From Variovorax paradoxus NBRC 15149 (GTDB lineage: Bacteria > Pseudomonadota > Gammaproteobacteria > Burkholderiales > Burkholderiaceae_C): a stretch of DNA of 64,000 nucleotides. The position numbers were made by a program, and so were the translations under genes. Below, piece by piece: positions 43,473-52,104 of the stretch. Location: positions 930,001-994,000 of the forward strand of contig NZ_BCUT01000001.1 in NCBI RefSeq assembly GCF_001591365.1, in the 5' to 3' direction. A model generated the notes under the pieces. That model was not told the DNA's origin. It was given only the letters and a program-made list of their open reading frames with translations, and did not search any database. Within the stretch, counting starts at the first letter, position 1; each line of letters begins with the position of its first letter.

Positions 43473-44450
43473 TCAGTCGGCGTACTCGCCGGCCTCCTTG
43501 ATCACCTTGGCCCAGCGGTTCTTTTCCGCTTCGACGAATTTCCGGTGGTTGACTGGATCGAGCCGCTCGTCGGTCACGACGGTCAGGCCCAGAGCCTCCT
43601 CGCGCTTGATCAACTCGGGATCTTTCAAGGCGGCGAGCAGCGCGCTGTTCAGCTTGGCCAGGACCGGCGCCGGCGTTCCCTTTGGCGCGTAGAGCCCATG
43701 CCACACCTGGACGTTGAAGTCCTTGAGGCCCGACTCGGAAAGGGTCGACGTGTCCTTGAGCGCCGGCAGCGAAAGGCGCTGCAAGCTGGTGATGCCATAG
43801 CTCTTGACCTTCTTGCCCTCGATCTGCGGCACGGCATTGACCGCCTGTTCGCACATCAGATCAACCTGACCGCCGATAAGGTCAGTCATGGCCGGTGCCG
43901 TTCCCTTGTAGGGGACTGACGTCATCGTGGTTTTAAGAGCGCTCTGGAGCATCAGGCCGCAGAGATGCGAGGCAGAGCCCAGCCCCGCATTGGCGATGTT
44001 CACCTTGCGACCGTTCGCAGCAATCCATTGGCGAAGCTCGGCAAAGTTGTTCGCAGCAAGGGTCGGCTTGCCGATCACAACCGAAGGCGCTTCGTTGATG
44101 AGGCCCAGCGTCTCGAAGTCGTCGGGTACCTTGTAACTCAGCTTCCGGTACAGCGCTGGGGCAGTCGCCATACCGATGTGATTGACCAGCAGCGTGTAGC
44201 CATCCGGCGCAGAGCGCGCCACCTTCGCCGAACCGATCGTGCCGCCCGCACCGATGGCGTTGTCGACGATGATCGTTTGGCCCAGCGGCTTGCGCAGCGC
44301 CTCGGCGAGATCGCGGGCGATCTTGTCCGTAGGTCCGCCTGCCGCGAACGGAACAACCAGCGTGATCGGCTTGTCCGGAAACTCGGCGAAAGCAAGGGAG
44401 GCGGCGCTGGCACAGACGAGGCCAGCGATGAAACGCATTGAGTTGATCAC
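43473..44450 (-). CDS. Bug-family (TctC) solute-binding receptor
   Basis: This is a 325-residue periplasmic receptor with signal peptide MRFIAGLVCASAASLAFA, then ITLVVPFAAGGPTDK, IIVDNAIGAGGTIG and PDGYTLLVN. The GTG at 44450 has AGGAG 7 bases upstream; ATG at 44438 is the alternative. It lies 29 bp downstream of the tartrate dehydratase gene in the same direction and probably supplies it with substrate, such as tartrate. It is adjacent to the maeB remnant. Confidence 0.9.
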   Translation of the reverse strand: MINSMRFIAGLVCASAASLAFAEFPDKPITLVVPFAAGGPTDKIARDLAEALRKPLGQTIIVDNAIGAGGTIGSAKVARSAPDGYTLLVNHIGMATAPALYRKLSYKVPDDFETLGLINEAPSVVIGKPTLAANNFAELRQWIAANGRKVNIANAGLGSASHLCGLMLQSALKTTMTSVPYKGTAPAMTDLIGGQVDLMCEQAVNAVPQIEGKKVKSYGITSLQRLSLPALKDTSTLSESGLKDFNVQVWHGLYAPKGTPAPVLAKLNSALLAALKDPELIKREEALGLTVVTDERLDPVNHRKFVEAEKNRWAKVIKEAGEYAD

Positions 44451-44479
44451 GTCTTGTCTCCTGTTCTTGTTGCTGAGCT

Positions 44480-45646
44480 TCAGGCCGAAAGCGCCTGCAT
44501 CTCGCGGTACAGATCGGCCTTGCCCTCGAAGCCGATGCCCGGCAGATCGGGCAGGGTCACGAAGCTGTTCTCGACCTTCACGCCGTCCGGGAACCCGCCG
44601 AATGGCTGGAACAGGTCGGGGTACGACTCGTTGCCCCCGAGGCCAAGGCCGGCAGCGATGTTCAGCGACATCTGGTGCCCGCCGTGCGGGATGCAGCGGC
44701 TGGCCGACCAGCCATGTTCCTTCAACATCTCCAGCGTGCGCAGGTACTCCACCAGGCCGTAGCTGAGCGCGCAGTCGAACTGCAGCCAATCGCGGTCGGG
44801 GCGCATGCCGCCGTAGCGGATCAGGTTGCGCGCATCCTGCATGGAGAAGAGATCTTCGCCAGTGGCCATTGGGTTCCTGTAGAAATTGCGCAAGGCTGCC
44901 TGCAATTCGAAGTCCAGCGGATCGCCCGGCTCCTCGTACCAGAAGAGGTCGTACTGCGACAGGGCCTTGGCATAGGCAATCGCGGTTTCCAGGTCGAAGC
45001 GCCCGTTGGCGTCGACGCAGAGCTTCTGGCCGTCCTGCAGCACTTCCATGATCGAGTCGATGCGGCGCAGGTCTTCGTCGAGCGAGGCGCCGCCGATCTT
45101 CTTCTTGACGACCGTGTAGCCACGGTCGATGTAGCTGCGCATCTCGTCCTGGAGCTTCCCATGGTCCTGCCCCGGGTAGTAGTAGCCGCCCGCCGCGTAG
45201 ACGAAGATCTTGCGGTTGGGCTTGCCGTCGCCATAGCGGTCGGCCAGCAACTGGAACAGCGGCTTGCCCTCGATCTTGGCCACCGCGTCCCACACCGCCA
45301 TGTCGATGGTGCCAATGGCCACCGAGCGCTCGCCATGGCCGCCCGGCTTCTCATTGGTGAACATCGTGTTCCAGATCTTGTGCGGGTCGAGGTTGTCGCC
45401 GCTGTCGTCGACGAGGGACGACGGCTTCGGCTCCATGATGCGCGGAATGAATCGCTCGCGCATCAGCTTGCCCTGGCCGTAGCGGCCGTTCGAGTTGAAG
45501 CCGTAGCCAACGACGGGCTTGCCATCGCGGATCACGTCGGTGACCACCGCGACAAGGCTCAGGGTCATCTTGCTAAAGTCGATGTAGGCATTGCGAATGG
45601 GCGAGCTGATGGGGATGGTCTTCTCGCGGATTTCGACGATCTTCAC
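44480..45646 (-). CDS. tarD: D-tartrate dehydratase-like enolase-superfamily enzyme
   Basis: This is a 388-residue enolase-superfamily dehydratase, very like the D-tartrate dehydratase described in Bradyrhizobium. The catalytic KxK is at K181-K183 (VVKKKIGG), metal ligands D212 (VDANGRF), E238 and E264, and the general acid/base H321 (CIPHGGHQ). Residues 1-100 show the family start PISSPIRNAYIDF and GYGFNSNGRYGQG. The start is the GTG at 45646, with GGAGA just upstream. It would dehydrate D-tartrate to oxaloacetate. It is divergent from a LysR gene and followed by a Bug receptor. Confidence 0.88.
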   Translation of the reverse strand: MKIVEIREKTIPISSPIRNAYIDFSKMTLSLVAVVTDVIRDGKPVVGYGFNSNGRYGQGKLMRERFIPRIMEPKPSSLVDDSGDNLDPHKIWNTMFTNEKPGGHGERSVAIGTIDMAVWDAVAKIEGKPLFQLLADRYGDGKPNRKIFVYAAGGYYYPGQDHGKLQDEMRSYIDRGYTVVKKKIGGASLDEDLRRIDSIMEVLQDGQKLCVDANGRFDLETAIAYAKALSQYDLFWYEEPGDPLDFELQAALRNFYRNPMATGEDLFSMQDARNLIRYGGMRPDRDWLQFDCALSYGLVEYLRTLEMLKEHGWSASRCIPHGGHQMSLNIAAGLGLGGNESYPDLFQPFGGFPDGVKVENSFVTLPDLPGIGFEGKADLYREMQALSA

Positions 45647-45749
45647 GGGTGTCTCCAGAGGGGGTGGGTGGGAGACTGAATGGTCGGCCGTGCCGTCTTT
45701 TTCGGCCAATGTTCAATTTCTCAACTTCTATGCGCTGGACGAACCGGAC

Positions 45750-46649
45750 ATGAACCTGATCTGGCTTGATGACTTCCTCGCGTTGGCAGCAACGGGGAAC
45801 TTCTCGCGCGCGGCAGATGAGCGCCACAGTTCCCAACCCGCATTCAGCCGTCGCATTCGCGCGCTGGAGGAGTGGATCGGCGCCGACTTGTTCGACCGCA
45901 GCACGCAGCCCGCCACACTCACCGAAGTTGGCGAGTGGTTTGCCGGCGTGGCGCAGGAGTTGGCCGCGAGGGTGGCGCGCGTGCCCGGTGACGCGAGGAG
46001 GGTTGCGGAGGCCAGTTCGGTCACCCTGCGCATTGCGTGCACGCATGCGCTTTCCATGACTTTCCTGCCGCGATGGATCCGCAGCCTCGAGTCGAGCATC
46101 ACGCTCGGGCCGGTGCAGCTCATGTCCGACGTCCTTCAGCGTTGCGAATCCCTGATGCTGCAGAGCAAGGTTCAGTTCGTACTGAGCCACGCGCATCCCG
46201 ACGCCCATGGCGCACTCGATGCTGACCCCTACAGATCAGCCAGGATCGGCGAAGACATGCTGATCGCAGTGTCCGCGCCCAATGGCTCCGGCGAGCCGCT
46301 GCATCAGCTTTCACGGAAAGGCGCATCCGCCGTACCGTTGCTCTTGTACAGCGACGAATCCGGGCTGGGGCGCATCATGCGTGCCGTCGTGAGCCGACGG
46401 CTGGAGTCGCAAGCAGTACAGCCCGTCTTCACGGCCCATCTCGCCTCCGTCCTCCGGACGATGGCACTGGACGGCAGGGGCATCGCATGGCTGCCGCAGA
46501 CCCTCGTGGAGGAAGACACCGGCCAAGGGCGCCTTGTCGCCGCAGCGAGCAGCGAGTGGGCCGTTCCGCTGGAAATCAGGCTCTACCGAGACAGCGAGCT
46601 CTTGGGGAAGGCGGCGAATGAATTCTGGAGTGCTGCGATCAGGAAGTGA
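45750..46649 (+). CDS. LysR-family transcriptional regulator
   Basis: This is a 299-residue LysR regulator. The HTH is FSRAADERHSSQPAFSRRIRALE (around residues 18-40, with the usual LysR N-terminal arrangement), followed by the effector domain. The start at 45750 begins MNLIWLDDFLALAA. It is divergent from tarD over a 103-bp gap and probably regulates tarD and the following Bug gene. The inducer may be tartrate or its relative, which is inference. Confidence 0.9.
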   Translation: MNLIWLDDFLALAATGNFSRAADERHSSQPAFSRRIRALEEWIGADLFDRSTQPATLTEVGEWFAGVAQELAARVARVPGDARRVAEASSVTLRIACTHALSMTFLPRWIRSLESSITLGPVQLMSDVLQRCESLMLQSKVQFVLSHAHPDAHGALDADPYRSARIGEDMLIAVSAPNGSGEPLHQLSRKGASAVPLLLYSDESGLGRIMRAVVSRRLESQAVQPVFTAHLASVLRTMALDGRGIAWLPQTLVEEDTGQGRLVAAASSEWAVPLEIRLYRDSELLGKAANEFWSAAIRK

Positions 46650-46679
46650 GCGGCGCCGTTCCTGTTCCTAGTTCGCCGC

Positions 46680-47081
46680 CAACTTACCGAAACACAGATA
46701 GGGAACGCCAAGGCTCAAGAGACCGCCTTCAAGCTCGTGGAGCCAGGCGGGCTGTCGTTGCTAGTAAAGCCATCCGGCGCAAAGTTGTGGAGGTACAGGT
46801 TCACCCTGCACAGCAGTGAAAGCATGCTGGCCCTCGGCCGCAACCCTGACGTCAGCCTGAAGCGCGCCCGCGAGCTCCACCAGGAAGCACGAAAGCTCGT
46901 CGCAAGTGGTATCAGCCCCGTTCATCACAAGCAACAAGAAAAGCTCTCAATCGTCGGAGCCGTTGCTTCGACGTGGCAGGAAGTGACAAATGGCCGCCTA
47001 CGCGCAAGCACCGCCACACAGCGCGATCGTGAGATAAAGAACGACTTGCTACCGAAGCTGCGGTTGTGGCAGAGACGCTGA
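46680..47081 (+). pseudogene. Truncated P4-type integrase N-terminus
   Basis: In an open frame from at least 46680, the peptide QLTETQIGNAKAQETAFKL, LVEPGGLSLLVKPSGAKLWR and LGRNPDVSLKRARELHQEAR matches the DUF4102 N-terminal arm-binding domain of P4-type phage integrases. It ends at 47081 after DREIKNDLLPKL. The core-binding and catalytic (R-H-R-Y) domains are missing. It is a broken integrase, a sign of an old genomic island edge. No tRNA target is evident. The rest of the gap (46650-46679 and 47082-47152) is empty. Confidence 0.8.
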
Positions 47082-47152
47082 TGGCCCTTTGCCTCGCGAT
47101 CATGGAGCGGAGACGCCTGCTGCCACCTGGGCGAAAAGCGCTGGCGCGGAGG

Positions 47153-48121
47153 CTACGCGCCGGGCGGCGCCTGCACTGGCGCGGCAGGCAAGCCCCGCGC
47201 ATGCGCCTTGAGGCAAGCGACGAAGTCCATGAGCGTGGCCGAGACATGCTCGCGGTTCCACACCACGGTGATCGGGCCGAAGCGGATGTTCGAATCAATG
47301 GCGACCTTCCGGAACAGCCCCAGCGAGGCCATGTAGTCCGCCATGGATTCCGCACACACGCCGACATAGTCGCCCTTTTGCAGCAGCGCCTGCATCATGG
47401 CCAGCGAGGCGGTTTCCGCCTTGGGCACCAGCCACGATGCTTGTTGCTCGATGAGATAGGCATCCATCTGGATGCGGGTGAGCGTGCCAAGGGGCGGCAT
47501 CACCCATTGTTCGCGCAGCACGTCGGCAAAGCCCAGCGGCTGGTTGCTGTGCCAGTGCTTGCTGCCCTGGCCGATGACGATGCTCACCTGGTCGTCGAAG
47601 AGCACGTGATGCGCCAGCTGCGGCTGGTGCGCCCTTGCATCCAGAACACCGATCACGGCATCCATGGCACGCGTGTCCAGGCCCTTGAGCAGGTCGTCGA
47701 ACAGCCCGTCGTGGATGGACACGGCCACATCGGCATGGCGCTGCTGGAACGCGGTCACGGCTTCGGGCAGGCCGCCGGCAATGCCGGCCCAGACGCTGCC
47801 CACGTTCAGACGCGGCACGCGCCCCGCGGCCACCGCGTGCATCTCGCGGCCGGTGCGCGCGATATCGCCCAGCACGGTGATGGCCAGCCGCTTGAGCAGA
47901 TGCCCCGCAGGCGTCAGCTGCACCTTGCGCCCGCGCACCACCAGCGGCGTGCCCGCCACGCGTTCGAGCTCTGCCAGCCAGTGCGACATGGCCGATTGCG
48001 TCATGTGCAGCCGCACCGCCGCCTCGGTCAGCGTGCCCGCCTCGTCCAGCACCAGAAAGGACTCCAGGTGCCGGACCTTGATGCCCCGCGCCCAGGAGAG
48101 GCCTTCTGAACGCTCAATCAT
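47153..48121 (-). CDS. LysR-family transcriptional regulator
   Basis: This is a 322-residue LysR regulator, starting MIERSEGLSWARGIKVRHLE, with the HTH LTEAAVRLHMTQSAMSHWLAE. The start at 48121 has AAGG about 8 bases upstream; an ATG at 48139 is an alternative. It is divergent from the Bug/gamma-glutamyltransferase pair, with a dyad in the gap, so it probably controls them. Effector unknown. Confidence 0.9.
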   Translation of the reverse strand: MIERSEGLSWARGIKVRHLESFLVLDEAGTLTEAAVRLHMTQSAMSHWLAELERVAGTPLVVRGRKVQLTPAGHLLKRLAITVLGDIARTGREMHAVAAGRVPRLNVGSVWAGIAGGLPEAVTAFQQRHADVAVSIHDGLFDDLLKGLDTRAMDAVIGVLDARAHQPQLAHHVLFDDQVSIVIGQGSKHWHSNQPLGFADVLREQWVMPPLGTLTRIQMDAYLIEQQASWLVPKAETASLAMMQALLQKGDYVGVCAESMADYMASLGLFRKVAIDSNIRFGPITVVWNREHVSATLMDFVACLKAHARGLPAAPVQAPPGA

Positions 48122-48133
48122 GAGTAAACCTTC

Positions 48134-48150
48134 ATGCATCCATTTTGCAT
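48134..48150. promoter_or_regulatory. LysR-type dyad in divergent gap
   Basis: ATGCA (48134-48138) and TGCAT (48146-48150) form a perfect 5-bp inverted repeat with a 7-base spacer, close to the LysR start. It fits the T-N11-A class of LysR sites between the regulator and the Bug gene. A candidate, not proven. Confidence 0.45.
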
Positions 48151-48223
48151 TTTCACTAGGTGGATAGCAGGGTTGTCATGAAAATTACTTCATCTTTTAT
48201 GTCGCACCCTCAGAGGAATCCCT

Positions 48224-49210
48224 GTGCCTGAAGCAATCACGAACGTCTGCAAGATCCTGATGGGCGTCGCGGTCGCGGCCGCCACGGCCACCACCGTGTA
48301 CGCGCAAGCCGCCTACCCCAACCGGCCCGTGCGCCTGGTCGTATCGCAGGCCCCGGGCGGCAGCAGCGACACGATCGCACGCCTGTGGGCGGAGCACGCA
48401 GGCAAGGCCATCGGCGCCACCATCGTGGTGGAGAACAAGCCCGGTGCGGGCGGCCTCATCGCCGCGCAAAGCGCGCTGAACGCGCCCGCCGATGGCTACA
48501 CCCTGCTGCTCGGCAGCGTGTCGCTGATGGTGCTCAACCAGTTCACCTACAAGCCGCTGCCCTATAACCCCGAGAAAGATTTCGTGGGCGTGACCATGCT
48601 GACCACGGTGCCGTTCGTGCTGTCGGCCAACCCGGCCACGGGCATCAAGACGCTCAAGGACCTGACGGAAAAAGCCAAGGCGGCGCCCGGCAAGCTGAAC
48701 TTCGCGTCCGCCGGACTGGGCAACTCCACCCATCTGGCGGTCGAGTTGGTGAGCAATGCCCTGGGCATTTCGATGACCCACATCCCTTACAAGGGCGAGG
48801 CCGACGGCATCCTGGCCACCATCGGTGGGCAGACCGAAGTGATGGCACCGGTGTATGGCACGGCCCTGCCCCACATCAAGAACCACAAGCTCAATCCACT
48901 GGCCGTGTTGTCGCCACAGCGCACCCCCGAGCTGCCCGATGTGCCGACCCTTGGCGAGCTGGGCGTGAAGGGCTTCGACAACATGGGCTGGAGTGCCGTG
49001 GTGGCGCGCACCGGCACGCCGCCCGACATCGTGGAAAAGCTCAACAAGACGACCACAGCCTTCCACAACAGCCCCGAGGTGCAGGCCAAGCTCAAGAGCA
49101 TGGGCGTAATCCCCATGTCCGGCCCTTCCGCGCTGGTCATGGAAACGGCGGCGCGTGACGCCAAGGCCTGGGGTCCCACACTCGGGGCGCTGAACCTCAG
49201 CGCCAAGTAA
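48224..49210 (+). CDS. Bug-family (TctC) solute-binding receptor
   Basis: This is a 328-residue periplasmic receptor with a signal peptide (CKILMGVAVAAATATTVYAQ) and the motifs VRLVVSQAPGGSSD, VVENKPGAGG and ADGYTLLLG. It starts at a GTG at 48224 with AGGA about 6 bases upstream. It is followed by gamma-glutamyltransferase after about 90 bp. The pair suggests uptake and hydrolysis of a gamma-glutamyl compound such as glutathione, which is inference. Confidence 0.92.
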   Translation: MPEAITNVCKILMGVAVAAATATTVYAQAAYPNRPVRLVVSQAPGGSSDTIARLWAEHAGKAIGATIVVENKPGAGGLIAAQSALNAPADGYTLLLGSVSLMVLNQFTYKPLPYNPEKDFVGVTMLTTVPFVLSANPATGIKTLKDLTEKAKAAPGKLNFASAGLGNSTHLAVELVSNALGISMTHIPYKGEADGILATIGGQTEVMAPVYGTALPHIKNHKLNPLAVLSPQRTPELPDVPTLGELGVKGFDNMGWSAVVARTGTPPDIVEKLNKTTTAFHNSPEVQAKLKSMGVIPMSGPSALVMETAARDAKAWGPTLGALNLSAK

Positions 49211-49298
49211 GCCGGCGACCCGCGCAAGGCCGCCCCTTTTTCTCATCCTCACCCTTTGTTGTGTCGCCGATGCAGCAAGGGGTTCGTCCTCACACCTC

Positions 49299-50930
49299 AT
49301 GAAAAAAGAAGCCATGGTGGTCTGCCCACAGCCGGAGGCCGCCGAATCCGGCATCGACGTCCTGCGCGCAGGCGGCAACGCGGTGGACGCCGCCGTGGCC
49401 ACCGCGCTGGCGCAGACGGTGGTCGATCCGCTGATGTGCGGCATCGCAGGTTTTGGCACGGCCGCCGTGTACCTGCCCGGCGCCCAGGTGCACGAATATT
49501 TCGACTTCCACTCGCCCGCGCCGCTGGCGGCCAGGGAAGACATGTGGGAGCACCTGCTGGAGGGCGAGACCAAGGACGGCTTCGGTTTCATCCTCAAGGG
49601 CCGCGTCAACGACATCGGCCCCCAGTCCATCGGCACGCCGGCCACGCTCAAGGGCCTGGAGGCCATGCACCAGGCGCACGGCCGCTTGCCTTGGCGGCAG
49701 GTGGTGGAGCCCGCCATCCGGTGGGCCGCGGACGGCTACTTCGTGCGCCCCGGCATGCACGCCTTCTGGATCGACGAGCCCAGCATGGGCCGCGTCGGCA
49801 ACCTGGAGCGCCTGCAGTACTGCGAGGACAGCCGCCAGCTGTACTGCCGCCCCGACGGCCGTCCCAAGCCCATCGGTGCGCCGCTGCGCAACGAAGGCAT
49901 GGCTGCCGTGCTGCGCCAGATTGCCGAGGAAGGCGCGCGCCCGTTCTACCAGGGCGACCTGGCGCGCAAGATGGTGGCGCACCTGCAGTCGCTGGGCGCG
50001 CTGATCACGCACGAGGACCTGGCCCGCTACCAGGTGCAGCGCAACGCGCCGCTGGTGGGCCACTACCGCGACCGCACCATCACCACCAACCAGCCCCCGG
50101 GCGGCGGCGCCATGCTGCTGGAGATGCTCAACATCCTCGAGCACTTCGATCTGGCGAGCCTCGAGCACAACAGCCCCGACTATCTGCAGACGGTGTGCGA
50201 GGCCATGAAGAAGGCGACGATCGACAAGGACCGCTGCATCGGCGACCCGAAGTTCTTCGACGTGCCGCTGGACCGGTTGCTGTCCAAGGACATGGCCCGC
50301 GAAGTGGCCGAGCAGATCCGCACAGGCCATCGCTTCAGCGTAGAGCGCGTGAACCCCGGTGCGCCCGTGCCGCGCGACACCACCCACCTGAGCGTGGTGG
50401 ATGCTGACGGCAACGCCGTGTCCCTCACCCAATCGCTCGCCATGCCCTCGGGCATCATCACCCCGGGCATGGGCTTCCTCTACAACGGCTGCATGGGCGT
50501 GTTCGACCCGCGCCCGGGCCGCGCCGGCAGCATCCAGCCGGGCAAGAGCCGCTTCACCTCGTCCTGCCCCACCATGACCTTCAAGGACGGCGAGCTCGAC
50601 GTGGTGCTCGGCGCACCGGGCGGCACGCAGATCGCGATGGGCGTGCTGCAGGTGCTGCTCAACGTGATCGACCACGGCATGGAAATGCAGGCCGCCGTGT
50701 CGGCGCCGCGCTTCTCGTCCACCAGCAACGCCATCGACGTGTGCAACCGCATTCCGCGCTCCACCACGCGCACACTGGAAGCACAGGGCTACGCCATTGG
50801 CCGCAACCCATACAACTACACCATCGGCTGGGTGCACGGCGTGCAGGTACAGGCCGATGGCCTGCATGGCGGCGCCGACCCCGGCCGCGATGGCGTGGCG
50901 TACCGGCTGCGCATGGATCCTGCGCGCTGA
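49299..50930 (+). CDS. Gamma-glutamyltransferase, cytoplasmic type
   Basis: This is an Ntn-hydrolase gamma-glutamyltransferase, 543 residues. The autoprocessing site is T361 in RDTTHLSVVD, as in the E. coli enzyme, with catalytic SGIITPGMGFLYNG later. GGNAVDAAVATALAQ at the N-terminus is the family start. There is no signal peptide (MKKEAMVVCPQPEAAE), unlike the periplasmic E. coli GGT, so it should be cytosolic. It would hydrolyse or transfer gamma-glutamyl groups of glutathione or related amides. Downstream of the Bug receptor. Confidence 0.92.
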   Translation: MKKEAMVVCPQPEAAESGIDVLRAGGNAVDAAVATALAQTVVDPLMCGIAGFGTAAVYLPGAQVHEYFDFHSPAPLAAREDMWEHLLEGETKDGFGFILKGRVNDIGPQSIGTPATLKGLEAMHQAHGRLPWRQVVEPAIRWAADGYFVRPGMHAFWIDEPSMGRVGNLERLQYCEDSRQLYCRPDGRPKPIGAPLRNEGMAAVLRQIAEEGARPFYQGDLARKMVAHLQSLGALITHEDLARYQVQRNAPLVGHYRDRTITTNQPPGGGAMLLEMLNILEHFDLASLEHNSPDYLQTVCEAMKKATIDKDRCIGDPKFFDVPLDRLLSKDMAREVAEQIRTGHRFSVERVNPGAPVPRDTTHLSVVDADGNAVSLTQSLAMPSGIITPGMGFLYNGCMGVFDPRPGRAGSIQPGKSRFTSSCPTMTFKDGELDVVLGAPGGTQIAMGVLQVLLNVIDHGMEMQAAVSAPRFSSTSNAIDVCNRIPRSTTRTLEAQGYAIGRNPYNYTIGWVHGVQVQADGLHGGADPGRDGVAYRLRMDPAR

Positions 50931-51552
50931 TCGGCTGGGTCCGAATTGTTGTTGAGGTGCTGGAGGGAATTGAAGAGCCGCTGATGCAGCGCAAGAAAAG
51001 CCGGGCGGGATGTCGCACCGGCATCACGTCAACGAGGTGTCGAGTCTGATTGCGCGGTTGTGTGAGCTGTCTGGAGCGCGGGCGATCGATCGGAAAGAGT
51101 GCCTGGCCTCAAGCACGCCCCACCGCATGCAGGCGCATGCCTTTCCCATCCGAGGATGGATACCGCTGTCACTCTTCAAATGGCCATTGCGACAGGTGAT
51201 GAGGGCCACACGACCCCAGTGGTGGCGGTTTTGGTGTGGACGCTGAGACCACGCACCTACACGGGGATGCCCCCTCGCCCGGCACTGCAGGCCAACCGAC
51301 GATAACCATAGGCACGCAAACGCCCCATTGCCGTCGGTCGGTTGCCGGCCCCAGACGGCATTGCACTGTCGCCCGACGGCCGCACGCTGCGGGCGGCGAT
51401 CTGGTCTTCACGTCCAGTTCCTTGAGCAGCCACTTTGCGGGTTCGGTCAAGAGCGGGGACGAGCGCTACGACCTGTGGCGGCTGCCGATCGGCAAACGGA
51501 GCGCAAGGCTCCGCTGAGCGGCATGCCTGCGAGAAAAGCCTGGAGCCTGCTT
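50931..51552. other. Gap with a possible decayed beta-propeller fragment
   Basis: There is no clear gene in this 622-bp gap. On the plus strand near 51326-51400 a frame reads RLPAPDGIALSPDGRTL, typical of an SMP-30/gluconolactonase beta-propeller blade. It is followed in a shifted frame by GDLVFTSSSLSSHFAG and SGDERYDLWRLPIG up to a stop near 51518. This is probably a piece of a broken gene, but the match is short and low confidence. The rest holds nothing I recognise. Confidence 0.35.
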
Positions 51553-52038
51553 TCAAGCCCCGCCCTCCTCCGGCAGGCCATTGAACCGCCGGAGCAATGA
51601 CGCAAGCTGCTTCACCTCCGCATCGCTCCACTGCTCGATGCGAGCATGCAGTGCATCTCCTTTGCGGTGAACGGCACGGCTGATCGCGCTCTTGCCGCGG
51701 CGGCTCAAGCTCACGACCACGCCGCGACCGTCCAGCGGGTCGGGCTTCACTTCTGCCAACTCCAGCTCGACCAGCTTCGAGATCAACCGGCTCGTGGCGC
51801 TGCGGTCCATCGCCACGCCTTCGGCAATGCGGCTCGCCTTGGCCGGCCCGAACGCGTGAAGCCAACGGGCAATGTGAAATGCCGCGGATGGCACGTCGGG
51901 GTGGAATTCCGCGGACGTCTCGATCGTCAATGCGCGCGAGGCGCTGAGCAGTGCGCTGAGCTGCTCGCCGAGCGCCAGGACCACGGCTTCACGGCCGCCC
52001 GCGTCCTGAGCGGCGGGCCTTTGCCTGGGTGTTTTCAT
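51553..52038 (-). CDS. MarR-family transcriptional regulator
   Basis: This is a 161-residue winged-helix MarR regulator. The HTH is ASRIAEGVAMDRSATSRLIS with the wing KPDPLDGRGVVVSLSRRGK. It is divergent from an SDR gene, with an operator-like dyad between them, so it likely represses it. The ligand is unknown. Confidence 0.9.
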   Translation of the reverse strand: MKTPRQRPAAQDAGGREAVVLALGEQLSALLSASRALTIETSAEFHPDVPSAAFHIARWLHAFGPAKASRIAEGVAMDRSATSRLISKLVELELAEVKPDPLDGRGVVVSLSRRGKSAISRAVHRKGDALHARIEQWSDAEVKQLASLLRRFNGLPEEGGA

Positions 52039-52075
52039 GATGGGTGTGTCCTCTCTTCGCGAAGGTGGCTTATAG

Positions 52076-52089
52076 TGGATATTTATCCA
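52076..52089. promoter_or_regulatory. MarR-type operator
   Basis: TGGATATTTATCCA is a perfect dyad (TGGATA, TT, TATCCA) in the 66-bp gap between the divergent MarR and SDR genes. It lies 16 bp before the SDR start and is well placed to block transcription in both directions. Confidence 0.6.
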
Positions 52090-52104
52090 TCAAATGGAAA
52101 TCAG

